NCBI GenBank assembly: GCA_029216955.1
Contig: JANAVB010015600.1
Coordinates: 24,322,538 to 24,386,537, forward strand
Length of the DNA: 64,000 nt
Direction of reading: 5' to 3'
From: Iris pallida
Taxonomy: Eukaryota > Streptophyta > Magnoliopsida > Asparagales > Iridaceae
Position 1 is the first letter of the stretch; each line of letters begins with the position of its first letter. The notes under the pieces are model-generated. The model saw nothing but the letters and a program-made list of their open reading frames with translations. It was not told the DNA's origin and made no database searches. Below are positions 35,943 to 53,580 of this stretch, one piece after another. The translations under genes and the position numbers were made by a program.

Positions 35943-37926
35943 TGTTACGCCCAGTCCCAAAATACGTAGGACTAGGAACGTAGACATGCCAGCCGTATAA
36001 TAAATATACGTAAGCTGTAAATTATAGTAGAACCATAACTAATCTCATCCACACAAAATAAATGAATAAAAGATATCATATAATCAACTATGAATTGTCA
36101 TCGATACATGTAGTTGGACGGAGACAAATCCACTACCAACTATGATAAAAATACATGATATACAAAAGAATGATTTTGGCGAACAAAGCAAAGACGATCA
36201 AAGTGCAATCATCCTCGGAGAAATAGTGATGATCATGGCCACGGCTAGAATACCTGCGAAAGACAAGAGCACACACCTAGCGAGATAACCAGGTCCTCAG
36301 AGTGACGTAACAAGACACATAATATCATGCCATAGAAACTGAATAAATATTGCTCAAATAAATAAGTCAATTGAATTATAACATGGTCCAATACACACCT
36401 ATTGAACTAGCTTACCATTCCCCCAACCAAACAAGGACAGGAGATGGTAAACTAATTCATGGTGACGTATCTTTCCATGGTATGAATCCAATAAGGTATC
36501 CGCACCCCAACAAGGTTCAATACCTTCTCATTGAAGTAGTAAGCCACACCTACAACCAAACAAGGACAAGGTGTGACGAATTAATCTGCGACAAGTTATT
36601 GTTCTAAACCACGGCCGGATACAAGCACCCAACTCAAAAGTACTCATACCTAACGGATAAAGGTGCCTACCCGTTCTAAGTGAAATGTAGTTAAGAACAA
36701 TCCTTCTTACGCATAGGCCCTGGCTAAATAGGATCGGCATAGTCCCCTCTTGGGGCACCATAGGCCCAATCAGTAAGAGCATAACGTTCCGCAGAACGTC
36801 AGTGGCCGTCAGTAATCATGGGTCATCAATCCCGTATCTCCAGCGGAGTTTCCGGGTCACAAGGAAAAGTGCATCGAAGCCCATACGCTAAGGAATTGTC
36901 CTCCCCGCCCAATGTCTACTATGTTGTATCCACAACAGAGAACCTCTATAATCGTTAAGTCAAACTAAGCGTACAACCTCTATCAGCGGTTATTCCTATC
37001 GCACGACTTATACGTACCAGTGGCCAGCCAGTCACGCATGTCCGTGTTCTACATGCGACACACAACTTCGTGGTACAACGTGTCAAGGCCAATGAATGCA
37101 ACACACAAAGGTGGTCCCTTAAATCTAGGTTTAATATGTAAGAAAAATAATACATAGCAAGAAATATAACTGAACAGTAAGTTCTAACAGGTTATACCAT
37201 GTGTCACAGTTTATTTTCCATAAAGAAAATAATGAATAATGCATGAAATATGAGCTAAAATAAATAAACAGCAAATGGCAAGGTGTCTTGCCTGGTAGGA
37301 CGCCTGGTGTGCTGCGATGATCAAGGTGGCACGAACTGCGACTTCGGTGCAACAACTACGCAAGGTGACCTCTGATGTCGGCACAGACGGTTCCATCGGG
37401 TCCCGGACAATCAAGGTAGCTAGGGTCGACAGGTGGATGTATAGAATTGGCGGGAGAATAGGAGACATGGGCCTAGTAACCAAGGGAGATGGGTGTGAAT
37501 AATTCATATAAAAGTTTTCGGGAATACTTTATAATATTTGAAAATATACATTTATTAGTAAAAATAGTTTTTAGATAAATATTTGAAGAAGCATTAAAAT
37601 CGCTTTTAGGCAAAACTTTTACTTCTACAAAAAATATCAATTTGCGACAGAAAACCATATTAGTTAAAACAAATTTTGTTCAAAGCTATATATTTTCATT
37701 AACTAAAAGTCGAGAAATATTTATAAAATATTGAAACTATATACTTTTACTACTCAAAAGTAAATTAATGCCAAACAATACTTTCTAGGATAGTCCATAA
37801 AATGGATAAAATACTTAATAGTATATTTGAAATCGCTAAACGTTCCAAGCCTAATAATATATCTATCTTAATTTTATTTTCGAGAAATCATATAACAAAA
37901 TACTAATAACCAAATATATATATATA

Positions 37927-37990
<64 letters not shown>

Positions 37991-38030
37991 AATTCTAATA
38001 AGATTATTATACTCGAAATACACAATATAG

Positions 38031-38075
<45 letters not shown>

Positions 38076-39594
38076 TAATAATAATAATATTGATGCTGCC
38101 ATCAAAAGTTCTCCCACTGTATCCAATAAAAAGGCAAAAGGGATCACACAAACAACCAAAAAGAATTAAGTAAAAGGAATAATAAAAATAAGGAAGGAAA
38201 AGAAATAATAGAGAAATAAAAAATAAAAAAATTTCTCAAACCCAACTGTTCTCTAGAAAGGGGCGGAGAGGGATTTAAAGGAAAAAGAAGAAAGAAGAAT
38301 GATAAGAAGAAAGAGAGGAAGGGAAGAAGGAAGGAGATGAGGGGTTTAGATAGGGAGAAACGGGAAGCGGAGAGGGGTCGAGCGCGGAAGGCGGTCGGTC
38401 GGCTCCAGCGGGTTCGGGAGGTGGCGCGAGGCGGGACAGCGCCGGTGATGTGGCGACGGCACTAGAGAAGTGGCACCACGCGGTGTAGCGCCGGTGGCTA
38501 GACGTGCCCCGGCGTGGAGAGGAGGAGGCCGCAATATACCTTAGCGGTGGCGCGCCGGAGTCCGGTACAGGCGGGGAGAAGATGAGGTGGCGATGGCGAC
38601 GGCTCGGTAAGGGTTTATGTCTTTCTCTCTATTATTTTTTTTCCTTTCTCTTGATTCTGGTGTGGTGGTTCTCGTGGTGTCCTTCGGGTTTGGGGATTTT
38701 TCGGCTGTGTAGTTTTGGTCGAGGATGGTGGTGGTGTTCATGGGGTCGGGAAGTTCGGAGGAGACGGTGACGATGGTGATGGTAATGGTGGTGGCCTGGG
38801 GTGGTTGGCTGGAGACGAGGGATTGGGGTCGGGTTTGGCGGGGGCTGCCAGGGACTTGGGTTTGGTCGTGGTTTGGTCGGGTCGGCCAGGGCAGCAGGGG
38901 GTCTAGGTGGAGGCGGTAGAAGGAGGAGAACGGAGACGGGTTAAGGATAGGTTTATAAATTTATTGTTGTCGGGGGTGTGTCCGACACAAAAAGATGAAC
39001 TTGTATATGTAATTGGGGAATAAGAATTAGACCGGGAAGGGACACGGACACGATGCACGGGATTAGAATTGGAGAAATATTTGTGGAGAATTTGTGAATG
39101 ATAAAAATTTATGGAGGAGTACCTGCCTTTTTATAGGATGTGGGAATTCCCAGTTAGATAAAGATTGGACCCAAATTTATTATTTAAATCAAATTTGGGT
39201 TTGATCTACATAAATTTTAAATTGTAGGCAAAATCCAATAATATCTAAATCTTTATTCAAAAATTATCAATAAAATTTATTTAATAAAGATTTCTCATCC
39301 AATTTAAAAATAACTAGTTTAAAAATTAACTTTTTATAATTCAAAAATATGCTATAATATTAATTTTGAAAATTGTACTATTATTTAAAAATAAACTAAT
39401 AGATAATTACGAAATAGGTATGCACAAATAATATTTACATAATTATGCTTTTCTAGTATACAATATAATATTATTTATTATTAATAACTGTTAGAAATGA
39501 AAGGCTTTATAAATGAAATAACAAACATGGGAAATTTGGTACGATAACAAAATAATTATTATATATATTATTTTAAAAATATCCTTGATAATAA

Positions 39595-39644
<50 letters not shown>

Positions 39645-39832
39645 CTAAAAATATTTATCTCGCATATATTCGCACTCGACGAGAAAATACGAAAAACGTA
39701 ACTCGCGCACGACGTATAATACGACTATACGACTATGCGATGTACAAATACAAAATAAAATAATAAAAACAAAATCAGTACCAAATTTAGAAAGAAAGAA
39801 AAAAAATATAGTAGAAATTTATGGCTTTTGAA
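35943..39832 (-). repeat. 5' LTR of LARD-like element 2
   Basis: A 3,890 bp uninterrupted copy that served as the template for reassembling the 3' LTR. It has a (TA)n array at 37914-37988, a longer (TAA)n array at 38033-38088, and a (TA)n array at 39599-39642. The outer end has drifted from ttaca to gaa. No gene. Confidence 0.88.
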
Positions 39833-40055
39833 AATCCTGAGCTAGAGTTCTCAGGCCTGGACTAGTCCTCCACGAGGGAAACCAGGGTAAAAATTGTTGT
39901 GTCTGCGTATGCTTTCTGATCTACATTTAATTTTTGCAATTATACTCTGATTATTTATTTACTAGTTGGGATTGAATAGAGTTGATTTTTTTAATTGTTC
40001 ATTATTGTCACAAGTACTCTATTCACCTCCCTCTAGAGTTGCCTCACGTACTTCA

Positions 40056-41478
40056 CATTTGTCTTTGATGAAGTTAATGCCATAACCGTGATCAGCTAAA
40101 TGGCTTATGCTTAGCAGATTATGTTTTAACTCGATAACTAGACAAACATTTTTAATCACAGGGTAGGGAGCCTTACCAATGTCACCGATATCGATTATGT
40201 ACCCTCTCAAATTATTGCCGAAGGAGACGTATCCTTCTTTATTCTTCTTCGACAGTGTTGCGAATAATGATGCATCACTAGTCATGTGCTGTGAGCAACC
40301 ACTGTCGAGGATCCATTTGCTTCTAGCGTGTGAAGGGCGTCCCACCTACAAAACAGTTTGCAGATTAAACTCTTGGTACCCATTTCTTATAGGGTCCTGA
40401 CATATTAGTCTTTGGTATCCAATCATAAACATTTAAATCTACTAACTTTCTAATTCTACATGCAGAGGATATATGACAAATGAGGCCACAATAATGACAT
40501 TTTGCATGTTGAGTGTTGAAAGTTGTGTGAGGTGCATGATTGGTAGGTTTTGGTTTACTAGTAAAAAAATGCATGCCTATTAGTCTTCTTGGGCAGTGGT
40601 TTGGTATGGTTTGGTCTGACAGTGTTTGGTTTGGGTGTGTTCCGATGATTCGATAATTGACACGTGTTAGAATATGAAGCAGCAACTTCAGGCTGTTTTC
40701 CTAAACCAATTTCCAACTTTTTGGAGGTGTCATATAATCTAGTATAGTCAGATGTAAGTGCTTCCATTCTGACTTGTGCACACTGGAGACTCTTTCTCTC
40801 CTTAGATAGGTCTTCCTTTAGCTGGATGATAGTTTGGTATTTTTCTTCGGATAACTTGGCAGTCTCGTGTAACAACAGCTAAATAGAAGAATGCTCACCA
40901 GACTCAATAGAAGAAATATTATTTCTAACATCAGCTAGTTGGTTGGTAAGTCTTCCTATCTCACCTTTGTACTCTTTAGGTACCTTCTTAGATATTTTAT
41001 ATTTACTACGCAGTTTCCTGTAGTCATTTAACAGGTTACTGAAAGCCTCTCCTAGTTGCTCAAAGGTAAAATCATTATAAGGATCAAACAGAGGATTAGT
41101 GGTTACCTGATCACAAGCCATGAAGCATACATTTGCAGCATCATCCAATTGTTTGTCTTTTGAGTCGCTGGCTTCGCCCTCATGCCATATGATTGTATTG
41201 GCGTACTTCCTTGATATAGATCTCTTCAGGTAGCCTTTGTCATATTTATTGCTTTTTCTTGTTGATGATGATGCTGTTGGACAATCTTTCTTTATATGTC
41301 CTTTCTTCTTACATCCGTAGCAAATAGGATCTTTCCCGTTGTTGTTGCTGTTGCTATCTATTGTTCTTCTGTTGAATCTTACGAACTTCTTAAATTTTTT
41401 TACTAGAAGAGCTTGATCTTCAGAGTTAGAGTCGCTATCGTCAGAATCATCTTTGACAGTTCTTCTATGTTCAGCCTT
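40056..41478 (-). pseudogene. gag-pro: Host copia gag C-part and protease start
   Basis: In element order: an acidic linker (DDSDDSDSNSEDQALLVKKF), an intact zinc knuckle CYGCKKKGHIKKDC (about 41320), and a coiled coil (LLNDYRKLRSKYKISKKVPK). A Lys/Asn/Thr-rich linker, a second knuckle CHYCGLICHISSAC (about 40480) and GPYKKWVPRV follow. The protease site KWILDSGCSQHMTSD (about 40305) comes last. A stop near 40878 and a frameshift before the protease break it. The protease is cut at 40056 by the solo LTR; its continuation is at 16377. The upstream gag half is at 53581 beyond the chromovirus. Confidence 0.85.
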
Positions 41479-45091
<3,613 letters not shown>

Positions 45092-45117
45092 AAACCTTTC
45101 CTCCTTAGGAAATTTTG

Positions 45118-48100
45118 TCCTCGAAATTAAAAGATAGGATTAGGAATTACCTCAGGTCTCAAATAGATACGGATACTGCTCCTGCATCTCGTCTTCTCGT
45201 TCCCAGGTAGACTCGCCTGGGGAATTGTGTCGCCACATCACTCTGACTATCGGTGTCACAGAGTTCCTGGTTTTCTTCTCACCTCTGTCTAAAATCGCCA
45301 CTGGCTTCTCTGGTACTGTGAGGCTGGGTCCAATCTCCAGCTCCGAATGGTCAAGATGTGGCTCGTATCTGGAATGTAGCGCCTGAGCTGTGAAACATGG
45401 AAGACGTTGTGCATGCCCTCAAGATTAGCTGGTAGAGCTAATCGGTATGCTACTTCTCCGACTCGGCTCAAAATATCGAATGGGCCGATGTACCTGGGGC
45501 TCAGCTTTCCTGCTCTACCGAATCTGATAGTTCCTCTGGTAGGGGAAATCTTGACGAAGACACTATCTCCTGCTTAGAACTCCAGTGGTCGACGACTGCT
45601 ATCAGCCCAATGCTTCTGTCTGTCCTGACCAATCCTGAGCTTGTCTCTAATCACCTTTACCTTCTCTGCTGCATCGGTCACCATCTCAGGTCCAAGCAAT
45701 ACTATTTCTCCTACGTTGTCCCAAGCAAGTAGAGTGCGACAACGACGTCCATAAACTGCCTCGAACGGAGTCATACCGATGCTAGCTTGGTAGCTGTTGT
45801 TGTAGGAGAATTCTATTAAGTGCAAGTGGTCTTCCCAAGATCCTCTAAATTCTAAGACGTAAGATCTCAGCATGTCTTCTAGCGTCTGGATGGTTCTTTC
45901 CGATTATCCATCAGTCTGGGGATGGTAGGCAGTGCTGAACTTCAGTTGTGTTCCCAAACTGTCGTGCAAGCTCTTCCAGAAGTGAGAGATGAATTTTGTA
46001 TCCCTGTCAGATACGATACTTACCGGAACTCCATGAATCCGGTAGATATGCTGCATGTACAGTGCTGCCAACTTCTCGGTGGATAGACCAACCTTGAAAG
46101 GGATAAAGTGAGCTGACTTCGTCAGTCGGTCCACAATAACCCAAATGGCGTCCTTTCCTCATTGGGATCGAAGCATTTCCTGACACAAAGTCCATCGTTA
46201 TGTGTTCCCATTTCCACTCTGAGATGTCTAGCGACTGCAATAGTCCTGCTGGTCTCTGTCTGCTAGCTTTCACTTGTTAACAAATTAAGCATCTAGCCAC
46301 ATACCTGGATACGTCCTTCTTCATTCCGTACCACCATACTACACTACGCATATCCCGATACATTTTGTTAGCTCCTGGATGTATGGAATACTGCGACTGG
46401 TGCGCTTCTTGCATCAGCTCTTTCCTCAGTTCGCTAGTTGGTACGGAAAGCCTCGTACCATGCCTCAGTGCTCCGTCACTGGCGTTTGAGAAACCTTCAA
46501 GTGTTCCTGCCAGCACTTGATCTCTGAGTTTGCAAAGTGTCTCGTCTTAGAATTGTGTCTCCTTGACTCTGTCCATCAGACTTGAACGTACTTGCAACTG
46601 CATCATTGATGAATCAACTCCTGTACAATTTCTTCTCTTCCAAGTTTCTTTATTTCCTCTTCAGGCAATACAATCTCCAGTCCAAGCTTCTCTATGTCTT
46701 CCAGCAAATGCCGCTCCTTGGTCAAGAACATTGCCATCGGGTATCGACTAAGTGCATCTGCAACAATATTAGCCTTACCCCGATGGTACTGTAGGTCGAT
46801 GTCGAAATCTTTCATCAGCTCCAGCCATCGTCTCTGTCGCATGTTCAACTCCTTCTGAGTGAAAACATATTTAAGACTTTTGTGGTCTATAAATATTTCT
46901 ATTCTCTCTCCATAGAGGTATTGCTTCTACAGCTTCAGTGCAAATATAACCACCGCAAGCTCCAAATCATGCGTGGGATAGTTCTTCTCATGAGTCCGTA
47001 ATTGCCTAGATGCGTAAGCAATTACTTTCCCGTGTTGTTGAAGAACACAATCCAATCCTTTACCGGAAGTATTACTATAAATTGAGAAACCGCCAGTACC
47101 TACGGGTAGCGCAAGTATCGGCGTTGTTGTCAGTCTCTTCTTCAGTTCCTCAAATGCTGACTGGCAAGCTTCAGTCCACACAAATTCTTCATTCTTCCTT
47201 GAGAGTTTCGTCATCGGCTCAGCAATCCTGGCGAAGTCCTTCACAAATTTTCGGTAGTAGCGAGCTAAGCCCAAGAAACTTCTAATTTTAGTAACTAAAC
47301 TTGGTGTACACCACTTCTCAATAGCAGCTATCTTCTTTGGATCCACCGAAATTCCTTCTCCTGTAACAACATGGCCTAGAAAATCCACCTTGTCTAAGAA
47401 GAATTCACATTTAGATAGCTTACCATAGAGCTTCTCCTTCCTTAAGGTTCCCAAAACTTTCCTCAGGTGCTCTTCATGCTATTCTTCGGTCTTCGAGTAG
47501 ATCAGAATGTCATCGATAAAGACAACAACAAACTGATCCAGGTATTCAAGGAAGACCTTGTTCATGAGATTCATGAATACTGCAGGGGCATTCGTCAGTC
47601 CAAACGGTATGACCAAAAATTTATACTATCCATATTTGGTGTTGAACGCCGTCTTTGGAATATCCTCCTTCCTGACCTTGATTTGATGGTAGCCGGATCT
47701 GAGATCTATCTTCGAAAATACTTTAGCTCCACCTAGTTGATCAAACAGGTCATCGATCCGGGGCAGAGGATACTTGTTCTTAATGATGATGTTGTTCAGC
47801 GCCCGGTAGTCGATGCACATCCGTACAGTTCCGTCCTTCTTGGACACGAACAAGACAGGTGCTCCCCAGGGTGAGGCTCCATTTCTGATAAATCCAAGGG
47901 CCTTCAGCTTATTGATCTAGTCCTTCATTTCCTTGGCCTCCTTGGGGTTGACTCTGTAGCATTCCCGAGAAATAGGAGAAGAGCTGGGAACTAGATCAAT
48001 GGTGAATTCTACATCTCGATCTGGGGGCAATCTCGGAAGACTATCAGGAAAGACTTCCATGAATTTTGCTATAATAGGATGCGGAGGCTCGGGGTCTTCG

Positions 48101-48216
48101 GTGATAGAGGAGTAAGTAACACTCTCCATATCTTCCGAAGCTCGAGAGATTTCAAACTCCGGCTCTCCAGGTGGGCTAAAGACTACACATCCTTTGTGAC
48201 AATCTATCAGCGCATG
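45118..48216 (-). pseudogene. pol: Tekay-like pol: RT, RNase H, integrase, chromodomain
   Basis: In order: RT with [32 protein letters not shown] and active site FIDDILIY (47520-47509). RNase H follows ([31 protein letters not shown]). Then integrase with an HHCC region (HQSQYSIHPGANKMYRDM, CLIC), core Asp in ITMDFVSG and SDRDTKF, and Glu in SERTIQ. Next comes FHVSQLRRYIPDTSH. In a shifted frame there is a chromodomain-like tail (VRVMWRHNSPGESTWERED) ending at TGA near 45150. I count at least eight interruptions, mostly stops after otherwise conserved residues, plus frameshifts near 46150 and 45330. In RNase H the usual DAS is SNT, suggesting a lost catalytic Asp. The chromodomain would target insertion to heterochromatin. 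Confidence 0.88.
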
Positions 48217-49830
48217 CTACTTACTTAACCAATCCATTCCTAGGACTACATCATAGTTAGGTAAGGGCATCACAAGTAAGGGTGCTAAGAATTTGTATCC
48301 TAAGATAGTTATAGGACAGTTACAGGTCTCAGTGATGGGTATGGGTCCACCACCAGTCATAACTCTACATATCTTCTTGCTAAATCCCGTAACTTGGTGG
48401 TGTACAGAGATGAATTTTGTTGCTATAAAACTATGTGATGCACCCGAATCAAATAATGCTAAAGCAGGATGCGAATGCACATAAATGGAACCTGTGATGA
48501 CATCAGCGGTGGGTTCCTGCTCTGGCTCTTGCTCATCTGCTGTTAGGGCAAAGGCTCGCCCAGTCTTCTGTTGGTGTTGCCCAAACTGTTGTTGCTGAGT
48601 AGGTAGGGGAGCTTTCTGCGGTGTTGTTCCAGTTCGGTTGAATGCCGTAGGGCAGTCCTTCACTTGGTGGGTGGCAGACCCACAAACTAGGCAGTGTCCT
48701 AGTCTCTTCCTACAGATGTTCGCCTGATGTCCTGGCCTCTTGCAGAAATCACAGACAGGAATCTTCTGAGGTGCTCTGTCATCGGTCCTTGCCTGATGGT
48801 GCTGGTGGTGGTGGTGAGGAGGCCTGTTGTTGTTGTTGTGGTTGGGCTTCTTCTGGTTACCCTGGAAATTGTTAGTTCTAGGATACTCCCTTTTAGAATG
48901 AGCAGGCTGACTCTTCTCTATATCCTGAGCTCGTTTTAGGATCCTCTCGCAAGTCTTAGCACCGCCTGAGATCACATGGGTGCGAATTTCTTCCCTCAGT
49001 CCATGCCTGAATCTTTCATCATGATCCGTAGGGTCAGCAACCAAGTTTTTGGCAAAACGGCTAAGTTGGCCGAACTCTGTCATATACTCTCCAACCGTCA
49101 TGTTCCCTTGCTTCAGATTCTGGAACTGTCTTTCCATCTCCCGCAACTCTGATGTTGGAAAGAATTTCCTGCGGAACAACCTCTTGAAGGTGTTCCAGTC
49201 AAGCTACCTATCCTGGAGTCGGGGTTCATTCCGATACCAGGTGGTTGCTACATCTAGCAGTTGGAGTCCTACTGCTTCAACCTGGAGGTCATTTGGAAGT
49301 CGAGCGACGCTGAGAAGACGCTCCATGCTATCGAGCAATTCGTCGGCATAGATGATTCCTTCGGTTCCCTTGAAGGGTCGAGGACCCAGCTTCTTAAATT
49401 TCTCAATATCGCCAACCTTAGCAGGCCTTGGTTCTGATTGAGCTGCTTCTCTTCCCTCGAGGGCAGCCATAGCCACGTTGTGGGCATTCTCTATGCCTTC
49501 TCTCATAATCGCAGTCTGTTCGTGATGAGCTTCAGTTTGTGCTCTCTGGGCTTCAAGCACTCCTCGTAGCAGGCCTACGAGGTCGGTGGAGTCAACTGGT
49601 ACTGGTGGTGCAGCTGGAACGGGCGCTACCACAGGGGACTGCAGCTCAGTCCGGGAAGATGTAGGATCTGCCGTTTGAGCTGTAGTAGTGTTAACTCCAT
49701 GGGGTGCTGGTGCATTATGGGAACGATCGGTCAGCTGCCGAGGTGTAGGATCCGAACTTGGTTGGGGAGGTGGGGTGTGATCGGGTGATTACATCCCATC
49801 GCCGGCAATGGTGGTTTGGTCTGTGGCCAT
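48217..49830 (-). pseudogene. gag-pro: Tekay-like gag and protease
   Basis: The ATG at 49830-49828 is followed after 13 codons by TAA, and TAG interrupts again near 49204. The rest is open to TAG at 48217. The gag domain runs from FKKLGPRPFKGTEG to FRRKFFPTSELREMERQF and NMTVGEYMTEFGQLSRFA. A His/Asn-rich linker follows. Two intact CCHC knuckles, CDFCKRPGHQANIC and CLVCGSATHQVKDC, come next. The protease has active site ALFDSGASHSFIA and the distal VVLGMDWL motif. The frame continues into RT after TAG 48217, so gag and pol form one frame as in chromoviruses. The product would be capsid, nucleocapsid and protease. Confidence 0.9.
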
Positions 49831-50016
49831 ACTCTGGAAGGTTTAGGATGCAAAACATAAGCAAGGTAGCCTACCAATCTATAACAAACAAAATATTTAT
49901 TTATAATATATTTTGGTCCTATGTTGTGATAAATTAATGTTTTAATGTTCTAATTGTTTCTAGATATGTTTACCTAAGTTGTTGATTTGGACCTGCATGG
50001 GCCACCACTAAAAATA
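49831..50016 (-). other. Leader of the Tekay-like element with PBS-like motif
   Basis: 186 bp between the LTR and the gag ATG. The PBS-like tagtggtggcccatgcaggt occupies 50010-49990, six bases from the LTR. The classical tggtatcagagc is absent. Confidence 0.6.
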
Positions 50017-51849
50017 TGTCACGACCCGATCCCAAATTGTTGGGTCGAATCGGATCATGCCCAGCCTGCACCGTTGTGAGACGGCGGCAGTAAGCTGTTT
50101 CCACTAGCAGGTAATCTCAACAACAACTAAACATTTGTCACAACTTTAATATTTCGAATATTTTAAAAAAAAATTTATTTTGTCCAACACAGGAAGATAC
50201 AACTGATAATAAGATACTGAAATAAGAGTTCAACTCCAACACAAGGAAAACTAGAAATAAACAATAGCTATCTAGATAGCCTGCTCATCATCCTCAGGAT
50301 CAACATCCTCCAAGTGGGACTTTGGAAGCACCGCAGGGTAAAGCACTGGATCATAATAGCTATTATATAATAGCTCAGCCTCATCAATCATACCTATTGG
50401 GGGTGGGGGATCCAGTCAGGAAAGGAGCAAAGTACAATTATGAAAATCTAACAATTCAAATAATAATGAAAATTTGCAATCTTACACAGTTTTGAAACAC
50501 TTGAACAATATTTTCCAACAATTGAAAACAATATAATTTGAATAGGTAATGTATATGACCGGCTTGGGTTGTACAAAAGTATCCTAGTGATACGATATGG
50601 CTTATCCCCGTGTGTAAGAGGGGTAAGCTCGCACAATCAATGCATTATAAAGGTATTTGTCATAAAACACTACACTACTCCCTCAATATCCCACAATCAA
50701 TACTCTAGGAGAGGGTTCCGTGTAACAATGGGGTTTAAGCATGCAATATAACAATTACTAATTAAATTGCCAAATAAACATAACTGTACTTGCCTTGGTT
50801 TATGACTGGATTGGAAGTCGGTACCGGGGAAGTCAAACTCGTCATCGAAATCCTACAGTTGAGAATCCTGTCTTAGAATCATAATTGAACCATATCTAGG
50901 TGTGCTAGTTACAATCTCTAAAAGAAGATCCTAATCAAGTTTTAAGTTTGTTAAAATTATTCTATCGGAACATGTTTATCGTTGCAATCTACTATTAATT
51001 AATTTACGAAGTAAAAATCAATTTAATATTTATTTGAAAAAATAGCATTTTCCTGGTTAATTGTCACAACTTGGTTTTTTCGTAATATATATAAAACTAG
51101 ACTTTCTTTTTAATGAGAAATAATGAATTTGTTAAATTACAAAATTACTTAATGTGAGAAAAACTTATTAATTTTCTATATAAAATAGATATTCATTTTT
51201 AACATTCTACGCGTTTAACGACCAAATCAACACCCAGAAAAATAAAGAAAAAGTCTACTCTACACAATACAGGGTCACAAAAAAATAAATAGAAAACTGG
51301 GCTTATGCCCTTACAACTTATTTACATATATTAATTTAAATATTGCTGTTGAGCTCTGAACGCCGGGAAGCGGTCTATTCAGCAGGCCGAGGCCCTGCAC
51401 TCGAATATGAAAATACCCAGTAACAAGTTATAAATAATTTTATAAAATATAAAAAATATAGGGTAAGTCTCAGACTTGGTCTTAATATCACATTGCAATT
51501 AGCTTATGCCTCAATGTCCGAGAATGTCGGTTTCGTTTGCATTTCGCTAAGGCCCATGGACCGATACGGTCGTCGCCCAAAAATATTATTCGTAAGCCAA
51601 ACAATACAAAACTGTCAAAGGACCATAGCCGAACTCAGAAAATAAACCAAAAAGGTTTTCAAAATATTTTTAGAAAAATCGGGCAGTATCTCCTTTGTAA
51701 CTAGGATGACCTAGCCACGAGGCGATACCGCAAAGTCAAAAATCCCACCCAAACAACACCGTCCAGTCAATATATACTCCATCAAGATATGTACATAACC
51801 CAACACCAAATAGACATAACTGAGAAAATCAACAGAAATCCATCTCAAA

Positions 51850-51930
<81 letters not shown>

Positions 51931-51939
51931 TTTTTTAAA

Positions 51940-51979
<40 letters not shown>

Positions 51980-53217
51980 ATTTTTTATTTTTTATTTTTT
52001 TCAACAGAGCTTAAGCCACCTATACATGTGTTCCAAGAAACAACAGAAACATTCCTTGAAGCAAATCCAATATGAATATATGCTCAAGTTGAGCACAACT
52101 TGCCAAATGAACATTTATATATAAGAGTTTGAAACCAACAGAGGATAGGGAATTTGCATGGTAAATATTGTATAACGGGGAATGACAGCACCAGATAATC
52201 GAAACTCGATTATCCATATAAATTGGAAAATTCTAATTGAACCGAAATATCAACAGAACCTAAATTCCAAATCCGAGAATCCGAACTCATAATCTATCGA
52301 ACTCGAAATCGGAAACCGATTTTCAGAACGGACTAAAACCAGGTTCAAAATTAGAAAAAAAACTAGATTTAATATAAACCAATATATATATATACCAAAG
52401 AGTCCACAGACCAATTCGATCCGATAGAAAAATCGAAAACAAGCCCGACTAGTCCAAATCGAAGTCGGAAATAACAGAACCAAATCCGAATAGGAATCAG
52501 AATACGAAACCCAAATTCACAGCATAAATTCCGAATTAAAATCGAAAAACCCAACGAACCAATTCCGACTTAGAAATCAGAACCAAATATGCAACAATCG
52601 AATCCCATAGGGGGATCGAGACCGAGTCATCATCGACTCTACGGGAGGGACACAGGGACACGGAAATATACCTCGGGTGCTCAGCTAGAGCTCTTAGATG
52701 TGAAAACGAAATCCCGCGAACTCGAAAAAACCCCAAAACACACGGACAGCGGGATCGGGGTCACGTGAAACCAAAACAGTGGATCGGGACAGCAAGCCGG
52801 GCACTGGAACAGCGGATCGGGAACGGCAGGGGTCGACAACGTCAGGGCGGACGCGGACAGGGGCTCGGGGTCGGAGGGGCGCGCAGGGGGCGGGGCTCGG
52901 TGGCCGGCGGTCGGCCCGGGCCGCGGGGACAGCGGCGGCGGGGGTCGCCGCTCGGGGAGGATCGGCGCCGGGGTCGGCCGAGAGGCGCGGGTTAGGGCTA
53001 GGGCTTGGGAAAATTTAGGAAAAGTGAGTATGAGAGTGGAGAAGGAGATGGGGGTTTTATAGGGGTGAGAGGCTGGGGGTTACGGGAAGGAAGGAGACGC
53101 GGCGGTTTCCGGGATGTCGGGGGACGGATCGGCTGTGAACGGACAGGAAAGGGGAGGGGTACGGGTTAGAGAGAGAAAGAGTTGTTTTGAAAAAAAGTTT
53201 ATTTCCTTTAGAATGGA

Positions 53218-53297
<80 letters not shown>

Positions 53298-53435
53298 GAT
53301 TAAAAGTTGGTTTTGAAACAAATCGAGATTGGGTTCGGTTCGAACACGGGAACAGGACGGGTCCAGCCTGTCAATCAAAAATCAAGGATTAATTTTAAAA
53401 AAATATAATTTTCTTAACTAACTAATAATAATATC

Positions 53436-53472
<37 letters not shown>

Positions 53473-53580
53473 TCAATCTAATCTTAACTAAAATGCACTA
53501 TTGAAAACCAAAATCCAATATCAACCAAAAATGCAGTAAAATCCAATAATCCAGATAAATTCCAAAATTACGGGTTTACA
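50017..53580 (-). repeat. 5' LTR of the Tekay-like element
   Basis: A 3,564 bp partner of 41479-45091. It has (TA)n at about 51853-51977 and 53219-53294 and (TAA)n near 53424-53472. The second TA array is nearly absent from the other LTR (44805-44823), showing rapid array growth or loss after insertion. No gene. Confidence 0.92.

Larger units (their letters stand above)
17107..39832 (-). mobile_element. LARD-like non-autonomous LTR element 2, with nested insertions
   Basis: The 5' LTR is 39832-35943 (3,890 bp). The internal region is 35942-34637 (1,306 bp). The 3' LTR is split into 34636-32165, 23057-22602 and 18064-17107, which sum to about 3.89 kb and match the 5' LTR piece by piece. TSD aatcc is at 17102-17106 and 39833-39837. 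It lies inside the plus-strand copia solo LTR. The LTRs start tgttac/tgtaat with gcccag on the plus strand, and one ends gtttttaca; the 5' LTR terminus has decayed to cttttgaa. The first 200 bases of the two LTRs differ at roughly 7% of positions by eye. No coding capacity is seen. Confidence 0.85.
16383..40055 (+). mobile_element. Copia-type solo LTR (942 bp) split by LARD-like element 2
   Basis: The parts are 16383-17106 and 39838-40055. It begins tgttgacccaaac and ends cgtacttca, with TSD cattt at 16378-16382 and 40056-40060, inside the host copia pol. It shares features with the copia LTRs of the window: repeated GAACTCTG/CAGAGTTC motifs in the first part, and a ctggactagtcctc segment and ctattcacc.ccctctagag near the end. 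Its orientation is opposite to the host. No internal region is present, so it arose by LTR-LTR recombination or is a remnant. Confidence 0.85.
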